From an uncultured Chloroflexota bacterium (GTDB lineage: Bacteria; Chloroflexota; Dehalococcoidia; SM23-28-2; RBG-16-64-32), in assembly GCA_913056415.1 (NCBI GenBank), contig CAJXNA010000066.1:1-9053 (forward strand): a stretch of DNA of 9,053 bases, read 5' to 3'. Below are positions 1 through 5,025 of the stretch, one piece after another. Both the position numbers and the translations under genes were made by a program. The first letter of the stretch is position 1, and every line of letters starts with the position of its first letter. The notes below the pieces were generated by a model that was not told where the DNA came from, ran no database searches, and saw only the letters and a list, made by a program, of their open reading frames with translations.

Positions 1-100
1 CGACCTCGCCGTGAGCCGTTCGGGCGTCCCCGGCTGCGCCGAGCGGCTGCCCGGCGAAGGACGTGCCGTCTTCCAGGACGAGGAGGGCGTTAGCGGTCAT
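1..100 (-). CDS. carA: Carbamoyl-phosphate synthase small subunit, N-terminal fragment
   Basis: Only the first 33 codons lie in the window; the gene continues past base 1. The peptide begins MTANALLVLEDGTSFAGQPL and continues to HGEV, which fits the conserved N-terminus of CarA (ALLVLEDGT, then F-x-G, then GE-V). CarA is the glutaminase subunit that passes ammonia to CarB for carbamoyl phosphate, the substrate of aspartate carbamoyltransferase encoded two genes upstream. The ATG at 100-98 lies inside the end of pyrC, giving an 11-base overlap in another frame, and an AGGTGG Shine-Dalgarno-like sequence precedes it. Overlap and order make it the fourth gene of the pyr operon; carB would be expected beyond the window edge. 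The catalytic Cys-His-Glu triad is outside the window and cannot be checked. Confidence 0.85.
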   Translation of the reverse strand, partial: MTANALLVLEDGTSFAGQPLGAAGDARTAHGEV

Positions 101-1436
101 CGAACACCACCTGCCCCTCGTACACCGTCGCCACCACCCGGCCGCGGAGGGTGCGACCGGCGAGAGGCGTGTTGCGCCCCTTGCTGGCGAAGCGCTCAGG
201 CTCCACTGTCCACTCCGCCTCAGGGTCGATGAGCGTCACGTCGCCGGGCGCACCGACGGACAGCGTTCCGATGCTCTCGATGTGCCGGTCGAGGCCGAGG
301 GCGCGCACGGGGCCGATGGTCAGCTTCTCGATGAGCGCGGGCAGCTCGACGCGACCGTCGTGGACGAGCGACAGGCAGAGGCCCAGGGCGGTCTCGAGGC
401 CGCTGATACCCATAGCCGCCTGGTCGAACTCGCAGAGCTTGTCCTCCACGGCGTGGGGGGCGTGGTCGGTGGCGATGCAGTCGATCGCGCCGTCCAAGAG
501 GCCGGCGAGGCAGGCGGCGGCGTCCTCGGACGTGCGCAGGGGCGGGCTCACCTTGGCGTTGGTGTCGAATGCGAGGCCACCGGGGGTCTCCGCCGGGCCC
601 AGGAGGACGGCCTCGTGGCTGAGGCAGAGGTGGTGGGGCGTAACCTCCGCTGTCACCGGCAGGCCAGCGGATTTAGCACGACGGATGAGCTCGACGCTGC
701 CCACCGTGCTCACGTGGGCGATGTGAACTTGTGCGCCGGTCAGCCCGGCGAGTGCGATATCGCGAGCGACCATCGACTCCTCGGCGGCAGCGGGCACCCC
801 CTGCAGGCCGAGACGGACAGCGACCCAGCCCTCGTGCATCACGCCGTCCGCCGATAAGGCGGGCTCCTCGCAGTGGTCGATGACGGGCAGGCCCAGCCCG
901 CCTGCAGGCGGGCGCAGCATGGAGGCGTACTCCAGAGCGCGGCGCATCAGGTGGGCATCGGTGACGGGCGAGCCGTCGTCACTGAAGGCGACGGCCCCAG
1001 CCGCGGCGAGCTCGGCCAGCTCCGCCAGCTCCCTGCCCTGGCGGCCCTTGGTGACGCAGCCGATGGGCAGGACGCGGATGGCGCCCTCCGCCTGCGCCGT
1101 CCGCAGGACGAACTCGATGATGGCGGCGGTGTCGGCGGCGGGCTCCGTGTTGGGCATGGCGCAGACGGTGGTGAAGCCGCCGCGGGCCGCAGCCAGGGTA
1201 CCGCTGGCGATCGTCTCCTTGTGCTCGAAGCCGGGCTCGCGCAGATGGGTGTGGGTATCTACGAAGCCGGGGCAGACGACCAGGCCCGTGGCGTCGACCG
1301 CTTCGCGGGCTTCCTTGCCAGCGTCCGGCGACACGGCGGCGATGCGTCCATCGGCGATGAGCACGTCAGCAACGGCGTCCAGACCGCTAACGGGATCGAT
1401 GACGCGGCCACCACGGATGGTGAGCGATTCGCTCAC
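90..1436 (-). CDS. pyrC: Dihydroorotase (class I)
   Basis: This 448-residue amidohydrolase cyclises N-carbamoyl-aspartate to dihydroorotate, the third step of de novo pyrimidine synthesis. Visible motifs are the metal-binding DTHTHLREPG (His62, His64, with Arg66 for substrate), the FSDDG segment (Asp153/154), which in class I bacterial enzymes supplies the bridging aspartate in place of a carbamylated lysine, His188 in IDHCEE, HIAHVST (His238/His241), and the catalytic-loop TDHAPH (Asp324). The C-terminus RNTPLAGRTLRG is also typical. Length is normal to slightly long for the family. The start is GTG, sharing GTGA with the pyrB stop (4-base overlap), and AGGGG at 1447-1443 is a well-placed ribosome binding site. 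Nothing looks damaged, so an active enzyme is expected. Confidence 0.96.
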   Translation of the reverse strand: MSESLTIRGGRVIDPVSGLDAVADVLIADGRIAAVSPDAGKEAREAVDATGLVVCPGFVDTHTHLREPGFEHKETIASGTLAAARGGFTTVCAMPNTEPAADTAAIIEFVLRTAQAEGAIRVLPIGCVTKGRQGRELAELAELAAAGAVAFSDDGSPVTDAHLMRRALEYASMLRPPAGGLGLPVIDHCEEPALSADGVMHEGWVAVRLGLQGVPAAAEESMVARDIALAGLTGAQVHIAHVSTVGSVELIRRAKSAGLPVTAEVTPHHLCLSHEAVLLGPAETPGGLAFDTNAKVSPPLRTSEDAAACLAGLLDGAIDCIATDHAPHAVEDKLCEFDQAAMGISGLETALGLCLSLVHDGRVELPALIEKLTIGPVRALGLDRHIESIGTLSVGAPGDVTLIDPEAEWTVEPERFASKGRNTPLAGRTLRGRVVATVYEGQVVFDDR

Positions 1437-2443
1437 GGCTTTCCCCTGGCCAGAAGGTAGAGGACGGCCATGCGCACGGCGACACCGTTAGTCACCTGCT
1501 CCTCGATGGCGGACTGGAGGCTGCGGGCGACCGCGGAGGAGATCTCGACGCCCTCGTTCATGGGGCCGGGGTGCATCACGAGCGCTCCCGGGCGGGCGCG
1601 GGCGAGCCGCTCCTCGTTCACCTGGTAGAGACGCGCGTACTCACGCAGCGAGGGGAGGAGACCGGAGGCCATCCTCTCCAGTTGCAACCGCAGCGCCATG
1701 ACGACGTCGGCGCCCTCCAGGGCGCGGTCGAGGTCGGTCTCGACGATCACCGGCGGCAGGGCCAGCGGCTCCTCGGGCGGCGAGCCGTCCGGACGCATAC
1801 CGTAGGGGAGGAGGGTAGGCGGCGCGCACACTACGATCTCCGCGCCCAGAGTAGCCAGACCCCAGAGGTTGGAGCGAGCCACGCGGCTGTGGGCGATATC
1901 GCCGATGATGACGACCCGCTTGCCGCGCAGGTCGCCCAGGTGAGAGCGCATGGTGTAGAGATCAAGCAGCCCCTGAGTGGGATGGGCGTGCCAGCCGTCG
2001 CCTCCGTTGACCACGTTCATCTCCACGCGGCGGGCCACCAGGTAGGGAGCGCCCGAGGAGCCGTGACGAATCACCAGTATCTGTGCGCCCACCGCCTGGA
2101 GCGTGCGCACCGTGTCGTACAGCGACTCGCCTTTCTGGACGCTGGAGTCGGAGGCGGCAACGTTGATGACATCGGCACCCAGGGCCTTGGCCGCCAGCTC
2201 GAAGGAGGCGCGGGTGCGGGTGCTCGCCTCGTAGAACAGGGTGACGATAGTCTTGCCGCGGAGGGCAGGCACGCGCGGCACCTCGCGGCCGAGCACCTCC
2301 TTCATCGCGTCGGTCGTCTCCATGACGATCTCGATCTCGGGGCGGGTGAAGTCGTCCAGATCAAGGACGTGACGCCGCTCCCAGGCCGGCTGCACCTCCA
2401 GGGCGGCGATGGCGCCCCCGGCTACGGTCGGTTCCTCGCTCAT
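1433..2443 (-). CDS. pyrB: Aspartate carbamoyltransferase catalytic subunit
   Basis: The 336-residue product joins carbamoyl phosphate and aspartate, the committed pyrimidine step. The carbamoyl-phosphate domain shows FYEASTRTRASFE (STRTR at 74-78), the SSVQKGES loop with Lys104 that in this family is donated to the neighbouring active site, and HPTQ at 154-157. The aspartate domain shows GDIAHSRVARSN (181-192), the LRLQLERM loop (251-258) and HPGPMNEG (291-298). About 20 extra residues precede the usual N-terminus. No pyrI regulatory subunit is visible next door; in this operon type control is expected through PyrR at the mRNA level. The ATG shares ATGA with the pyrR stop, and GGAGGGAGA just upstream is a strong ribosome binding site lying inside the end of pyrR. 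Confidence 0.97.
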   Translation of the reverse strand: MSEEPTVAGGAIAALEVQPAWERRHVLDLDDFTRPEIEIVMETTDAMKEVLGREVPRVPALRGKTIVTLFYEASTRTRASFELAAKALGADVINVAASDSSVQKGESLYDTVRTLQAVGAQILVIRHGSSGAPYLVARRVEMNVVNGGDGWHAHPTQGLLDLYTMRSHLGDLRGKRVVIIGDIAHSRVARSNLWGLATLGAEIVVCAPPTLLPYGMRPDGSPPEEPLALPPVIVETDLDRALEGADVVMALRLQLERMASGLLPSLREYARLYQVNEERLARARPGALVMHPGPMNEGVEISSAVARSLQSAIEEQVTNGVAVRMAVLYLLARGKP

Positions 2444-3015
2444 CGTTCTCCCTCCACCTGCCCTTCGACTTCGCTCAGGGCAGGAATGACGACCACCTCA
2501 TCGCGGCCGTCGGTCTCCTCCAGCAGGACTTGGACGTCCTCATTTGAGGCGGTAGGTATGTTCTTCCCCACGTAGTCGGGCCGGATGGGCAGCTCCCGGT
2601 GGCCACGATCCACCAGCACCGCGAGCTGGATGCTGGCCGGGCGCCCAAAGTCGATCAGGGCGTCGAGGGCGGCGCGGATACTGCGACCGGTGCACAGCAC
2701 GTCGTCCACCAGGACCACGCGCTTGCCGTGGATGTCGGTAGGCAGCTCCGTGGGCCTGATCTGAGGGCGCAGCTCCATGGCGGGGATGTCGTCGCGGTAG
2801 AGGCCGATGTCCAGGGCGCCAACCGGCACCCTGCCTTGGGCGGACTCGAACTCCTGGATCGCCGCCGCCAGACGTGACGCCAGGGGCACGCCGCGGGTGC
2901 GCATGCCCACGAGCACCACATCGTCCAGGTTGCGGTTGCGCTCCACGATCTCGTGGGCGATGCGGCCGACGGCGCGGCGGACGTCCTCGGCGGTGAGGAC
3001 GGTGCGGCCGTTCAT
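2440..3015 (-). CDS. pyrR: PyrR: UMP-responsive pyr mRNA-binding attenuator / uracil phosphoribosyltransferase
   Basis: PyrR binds a hairpin in pyr leader mRNA when UMP is plentiful and promotes termination; many members also make UMP from uracil and PRPP. The ATG at 3015 gives 191 residues, close to the family's usual 180 or so. The type I phosphoribosyltransferase PRPP loop VVLVDDVLCTGR is at 100-111, and DRGHRELPIRPDYVGKNIP (136-154) is a PyrR-specific C-terminal block. The reading frame stays open upstream to 3156, but that start would lie in the PyrR-binding loop and attenuator and would add unrelated sequence, so it was rejected. The last 14 or so residues (from PALSEVEGQVE, 178-188) are encoded by a palindromic repeat and are not part of the normal fold. 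The stop overlaps the pyrB start (ATGA). The untranslated leader carries its apparent target, so the operon should be autoregulated. Confidence 0.95.
   Translation of the reverse strand: MNGRTVLTAEDVRRAVGRIAHEIVERNRNLDDVVLVGMRTRGVPLASRLAAAIQEFESAQGRVPVGALDIGLYRDDIPAMELRPQIRPTELPTDIHGKRVVLVDDVLCTGRSIRAALDALIDFGRPASIQLAVLVDRGHRELPIRPDYVGKNIPTASNEDVQVLLEETDGRDEVVVIPALSEVEGQVEGER
2457..2484. repeat. REP-like palindromic repeat inside the 3' end of pyrR
   Basis: Arms CCTGCCCT (2457-2464) and AGGGCAGG (2477-2484) are perfect 8-base inverted repeats around a 12-base loop. The core CCCTTCGACTTCGC recurs at 3178. Translated in the pyrR frame it gives PALSEVEGQ, a tail typical of repeat-derived coding sequence. 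It lies about 14 bases upstream of the pyrB start, so in mRNA the hairpin sits just before the pyrB ribosome binding site. That it is a mobile or dispersed repeat is inferred from the second copy and general familiarity with this motif. Confidence 0.75.
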
Positions 3016-3043
3016 CCCCCTGCCCCCCACCCCCGGAACAGGG

Positions 3044-3077
3044 AACAAATAGCCCTCCCGCCGTAGCGACGAGAGGG
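3044..3077 (-). terminator. Intrinsic terminator (pyr attenuator) upstream of pyrR
   Basis: On the minus strand, bases 3077-3067 pair with 3063-3053 as an uninterrupted 11-bp stem (two G-U wobbles) with a 3-base loop CTA. A U-rich tail, CTATTTGTT, follows at 3052-3044. This is a classic Rho-independent terminator placed about 30 bases before the pyrR ATG and downstream of a PyrR-binding loop. By analogy with Bacillus-type pyr leaders, it should end transcription when PyrR-UMP is bound. Confidence 0.82.
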
Positions 3078-3090
3078 TTTCCAGTTCGCT
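3065..3090 (-). promoter_or_regulatory. Possible antiterminator pairing that competes with the attenuator
   Basis: AGCGA (3090-3086) can pair with TCGCT (3069-3065), which would occupy the 5' arm and loop of the terminator. Separately, GGTTTCC (3209-3203) is the exact reverse complement of GGAAACC (3082-3076) and would take the first two bases of the terminator stem. Either could act as the antiterminator expected in a PyrR leader. The short AGCGA helix alone is weak, so which pairing operates is uncertain. Confidence 0.4.
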
Positions 3091-3141
3091 CCGTATGTTT
3101 CGGTCTTCCCTAGACCATGTGTGTAGACCAGGGCTGTCTCT

Positions 3142-3172
3142 CCTTATTGGCCTCACAGGACCGACTTAAAGG
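3142..3172 (-). promoter_or_regulatory. PyrR-binding loop (anti-antiterminator) in pyr leader RNA
   Basis: The minus-strand segment runs from CCTTTAAG through GGTCCTGTGAGGCC to AATAAGG. The core matches the known PyrR consensus ARUCCNGNGAGGYU at all but its two end positions. There the usual A and U are G and C, a covarying change that keeps a pair. The flanking CCTT and AAGG form the lower stem, with a purine-rich internal loop as in known sites. It lies about 65 bases before the attenuator and about 130 bases before the pyrR start. PyrR charged with UMP should bind here and stop the antiterminator from forming. Confidence 0.83.
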
Positions 3173-3177
3173 TTTGA

Positions 3178-3201
3178 CCCTTCGACTTCGCCCAGGACAG
3201 G
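3178..3201. repeat. Second, decayed copy of the palindromic repeat, in the pyr leader
   Basis: The segment CCCTTCGACTTCGCCCAGGA followed by CAGG matches the pyrR copy at 22 of 24 positions. The outer 5' arm (CCTG in the intact copy) is TTGA here, so the palindrome is incomplete. It lies between the candidate promoter and the PyrR-binding loop and would be transcribed as the first part of the leader. Confidence 0.6.
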
Positions 3202-3228
3202 CGGAAACCGAAGTTCGCTGTCTCCCGT

Positions 3229-3257
3229 ATGCTAGCACGGGGCGCTGCTGCCCGCAA
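3229..3257 (-). promoter_or_regulatory. Candidate promoter of the pyr operon
   Basis: TTGCGG (3257-3252) and TAGCAT (3234-3229) are separated by exactly 17 bases on the minus strand. Matches to the -35 and -10 consensus are 3/6 and 4/6. Transcription would start near 3222, about 50 bases before the PyrR-binding loop, which suits an attenuation leader. The region is shared with the divergent Rieske gene. Confidence 0.45.
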
Positions 3258-3316
3258 GACGAGGGCACATGCTATGATAAACGCACCCGCAGGTTCGTAA
3301 ATTCAAAGGAGGCACC

Positions 3317-3628
3317 ATGGCCGACTTCGTGAGGGTTGCCAGCGTGGGCGACATCCCCCAAGGCGAGATGCTGATCGTCCAGTTGAACGGAGATGATGTC
3401 GTCCTGGCGAACGTCGACGGCGAGATATACGCCTTCGGCGGTGAGTGCACGCACCGCGGCGGCTCGCTGGGCGACGGGGTTCTGGAAGGGGTCGAAGTGG
3501 AATGCCCCCTTCACCAAGGGCGGTTCAACGTGAAGACCGGCGAGGTGATCGACGAGCCGCCGGACAGCCCAATCCCAACCTACCAGGTGCTGGTGGAGGG
3601 AGACGACATCAAGATCGCACAGGCCTGA
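3317..3628 (+). CDS. Small Rieske [2Fe-2S] ferredoxin
   Basis: The 103-residue protein is a single Rieske domain. The cluster ligands are Cys44 and His46 in CTHRGGSLGDG and Cys63 and His66 in CPLHQGRF, the C-x-H...C-x2-H pattern with 16 residues between pairs. The remaining sequence (fold plus GEVIDEPPDSPIPTYQV) fits the electron-transfer ferredoxins of ring-hydroxylating dioxygenases or NirD-like subunits, rather than the membrane-anchored cytochrome bc Rieske proteins, since there is no signal or transmembrane segment. A near-perfect AAAGGAGG at 3305-3312 fixes the start. TATGAT at 3273-3278 could be a -10 box, but no good -35 is seen. No oxygenase or reductase lies in the window, so its redox partner is unknown. 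A short GC hairpin (AGGCC/GGCCT, 3621-3635) spans the stop codon. Confidence 0.92.
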   Translation: MADFVRVASVGDIPQGEMLIVQLNGDDVVLANVDGEIYAFGGECTHRGGSLGDGVLEGVEVECPLHQGRFNVKTGEVIDEPPDSPIPTYQVLVEGDDIKIAQA

Positions 3629-3660
3629 CCGGCCTCGCGAGTATCGCTGACAACTCTACC

Positions 3661-3714
3661 AATTATCATCAATAATTAGTCAATTTGTAGAAGGGTTGCT
3701 AAATCGTTTATAAT
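3661..3714 (+). promoter_or_regulatory. AT-rich promoter region for the LysM-M23 gene
   Basis: TTGTAG (3685-3690) and a perfect TATAAT (3709-3714) are 18 bases apart. The whole stretch from about 3650 to 3716 is strikingly AT-rich against a GC-rich background. Upstream, AATTAT (3661-3666) and ATAATT (3672-3677) form a dyad with a 5-base spacer, which could be an operator or simply upstream-element DNA. Transcription would begin around 3721, leaving a leader of about 140 bases. Confidence 0.68.
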
Positions 3715-3718
3715 ACAC

Positions 3719-3873
3719 CGCGAATGCCAATCCGATAGGCGTGCCGGGGTGTGGCGCCAAAGAGAGCTAAGCGGGGGCCGCGGTCAGGCACAACCTCGGC
3801 CAAGGGAGGTAGGCTATTCGCGACAGGCACACCCCTCCCCGCCGGACGCACCGGCCTGTGGGGGAAGACAGGC
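3719..3873 (+). ncRNA. Structured 5' leader of the LysM-M23 gene, possible riboswitch
   Basis: Four pairings are visible. CGCGAATGCC (3719-3728) pairs with GGC-T-ATTCGCG (3812-3822), 10 bp with one bulged T, closing a domain of about 100 bases. Inside it, GGCCG-C-GGT (3776-3784) pairs with ACC-T-CGGCC (3793-3801). GGGGTGTG (3746-3753) is exactly complementary to CACACCCC (3828-3835), interleaving with the closing stem as a pseudoknot or a switch. GCCTGT (3854-3859), which contains part of the GTG start, pairs with ACAGGC (3868-3873); a second ACAGGC at 3823-3828 is an alternative partner. The bases after the 5' closing strand (AATCCGATAGG) and near the 3' end (GTCAG, AACCTC, GGTAGGC) recall the c-di-AMP ydaO-yuaA riboswitch, known to control cell-wall hydrolases. 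However, its GGGGAACC and GGGGTGAATC blocks are not present in clear form. Structure is seen; class and function are inferred. Confidence 0.45.
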
Positions 3874-4991
3874 AACAGTCCCGCCGACCCGGGGCGAGGC
3901 AGGCGCTCACCACGCACCAGCGCTATCTCTCGCACGCCCTGTTGATCGTCCTGTTCGTCGTCGCGGCGGGTATGGCGTTCGGCGGAGAGCTCACGGGCAG
4001 CGACGCGGCCGGCCTCTCACCGCACACCAGTGAACCCGCCACCCGGGGGGCCGGCTATCTCCGACCGCCGGTGGTTCTGGCCACTCTTCCCGGCATCTCC
4101 CCAAGGCAGCAGGCCGATGCTACGATCGAGCCCACTCCAACGCCCGCGCCCGAACCTACGTCCACACCCACCCCTGAGCCGACTCCGGAGCCCGAACCCG
4201 CATACTTCACCTACACGATTCAACCGGGAGATAGCATCGCCTCCATCGCAGCGGCGTTTGCCATAAGCCCGGATTACATCTTTTGGAACAACCCTGAGGT
4301 CGGTAACGACCCCGACTTCGTGATCGCAGGCCAGGAGCTCCTGATCCCCAGCGTCGACGGCATCATCTACCGCGTCAAGCTTGGCGACACGCTTTCCGAT
4401 ATCGCCGCCTTCTACAAGATCAGCGTCCAGGACATCATCGGCTTCGAGCCGAACGCGCTCACTTCCGCCGGCAGCGTCATTGAGGGGATGACTCTGGTGC
4501 TTCCCGGGGCGGTGCCGCCGCCACCGCCACCACCACCCACGCCGACGCCGACACCGGCACCCGCATCTGAGCCTGAGCCAGCGCCGCCGCCGCCAGCCCT
4601 CTCTAGCGCTTATATCTGGCCGTTCCAGGGCCCGATTACCAGCTACTTCGGGGAGCCGCGCGGCGAAGGTGTCTACCACCAGGGGATAGACATCGAAGGC
4701 CTTGGGCAGGAGGGCGCACCGGTGGCAGCAGCAGCAGCCGGCCAGGTGATCCTCGCCGATGTTCACCCGGGCTACGGAAACTACGTCATCATACGCCACG
4801 CGGACGGCTCAGAGACGCTGTACGCACACCTTTCGGAGATCTACGTGGGATACGGCCAGTTCGTGGAGCAGGGCGAGACGATCGGCGGCATCGGGCACAG
4901 CGGCTACGTGATCGGCATCGACGGCAATCACCTGCACTTCGAGCTGCGGATCGACGGCATCCCCGTGGACCCGCTGTCTTACCTCCCCTGA
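3858..4991 (+). CDS. Secreted/membrane-anchored LysM-LysM-M23 peptidoglycan endopeptidase
   Basis: This 377-residue protein should bind and cut peptidoglycan outside the membrane. A basic N-terminus precedes a hydrophobic segment (about 25-42), a signal peptide or anchor. A Pro/Thr/Glu linker follows (91-115), then two LysM domains (about 118-163 with YTIQPGDSIASIA; about 171-215 with YRVKLGDTLSDIA). A second Pro-rich linker (219-247) leads to an M23 domain (254-377). Zinc and catalytic residues are intact: His274 and Asp278 in HQGID, His324 in YAHLS, and His358/His360 in NHLHFEL. It could act in cell division or growth, or on other cells' walls. The start is uncertain: GTG at 3858 has no clear Shine-Dalgarno sequence, while AGGGAGGT (3803-3810) lies 5 bases before an in-frame ATT at 3816 and just after it the frame closes at TAG 3810-3812. 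The gene is monocistronic, with a structured leader that probably controls it. Confidence 0.93.
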   Translation: MGEDRQQSRRPGARQALTTHQRYLSHALLIVLFVVAAGMAFGGELTGSDAAGLSPHTSEPATRGAGYLRPPVVLATLPGISPRQQADATIEPTPTPAPEPTSTPTPEPTPEPEPAYFTYTIQPGDSIASIAAAFAISPDYIFWNNPEVGNDPDFVIAGQELLIPSVDGIIYRVKLGDTLSDIAAFYKISVQDIIGFEPNALTSAGSVIEGMTLVLPGAVPPPPPPPPTPTPTPAPASEPEPAPPPPALSSAYIWPFQGPITSYFGEPRGEGVYHQGIDIEGLGQEGAPVAAAAAGQVILADVHPGYGNYVIIRHADGSETLYAHLSEIYVGYGQFVEQGETIGGIGHSGYVIGIDGNHLHFELRIDGIPVDPLSYLP

Positions 4992-5002
4992 CGACGGAGG
5001 TA
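4980..5002. terminator. Hairpin between convergent genes, weak bidirectional terminator candidate
   Basis: TACCTCC (4980-4986) and GGAGGTA (4996-5002) form a 7-bp stem with a 9-base loop spanning the stop codon of the M23 gene. The convergent NiCoT gene ends 24 bases further on. No T-run follows on either strand, so if it terminates transcription it is not a canonical intrinsic terminator. Confidence 0.35.
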
Positions 5003-5025
5003 GATACACGACGGCGTAGGCGGCG

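Noticed and set aside
63..2575. Long plus-strand open frames opposite pyrC and pyrB (for example 63-857, 873-1460, 1571-2575).
   Set aside because: They are antisense shadows of conserved enzymes in GC-rich DNA; their peptides are low-complexity Arg/Ala/Gly-rich and match no family.
3016..3156. N-terminal extension of PyrR by 47 residues, starting at GTG 3156.
   Set aside because: The extension would translate the PyrR-binding loop and the attenuator, has no PyrR similarity, and the start at 3015 gives the normal family length.
3626..3650. Intrinsic terminator after the Rieske gene.
   Set aside because: Only a 5-bp AGGCC/GGCCT stem over the stop codon with no T-run; too weak to call.
3749..4033. 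Plus-strand open frames at 3749-4033 and 3751-3945 in the M23 leader.
   Set aside because: Arg/Pro/Gly-rich translations without family features, overlapping both the structured leader and the start of a clear gene.
4510..4600. Pro/Thr-coding CCACCGCCACC-type repeats as a possible tandem-repeat array.
   Set aside because: This is the proline-rich interdomain linker of the peptidase; similar linkers are routine in surface proteins.
4017..4799. 260-codon minus-strand frame inside the LysM-M23 gene.
   Set aside because: The plus strand encodes complete LysM and M23 motifs; the antisense product is an Arg/Gly-rich shadow.
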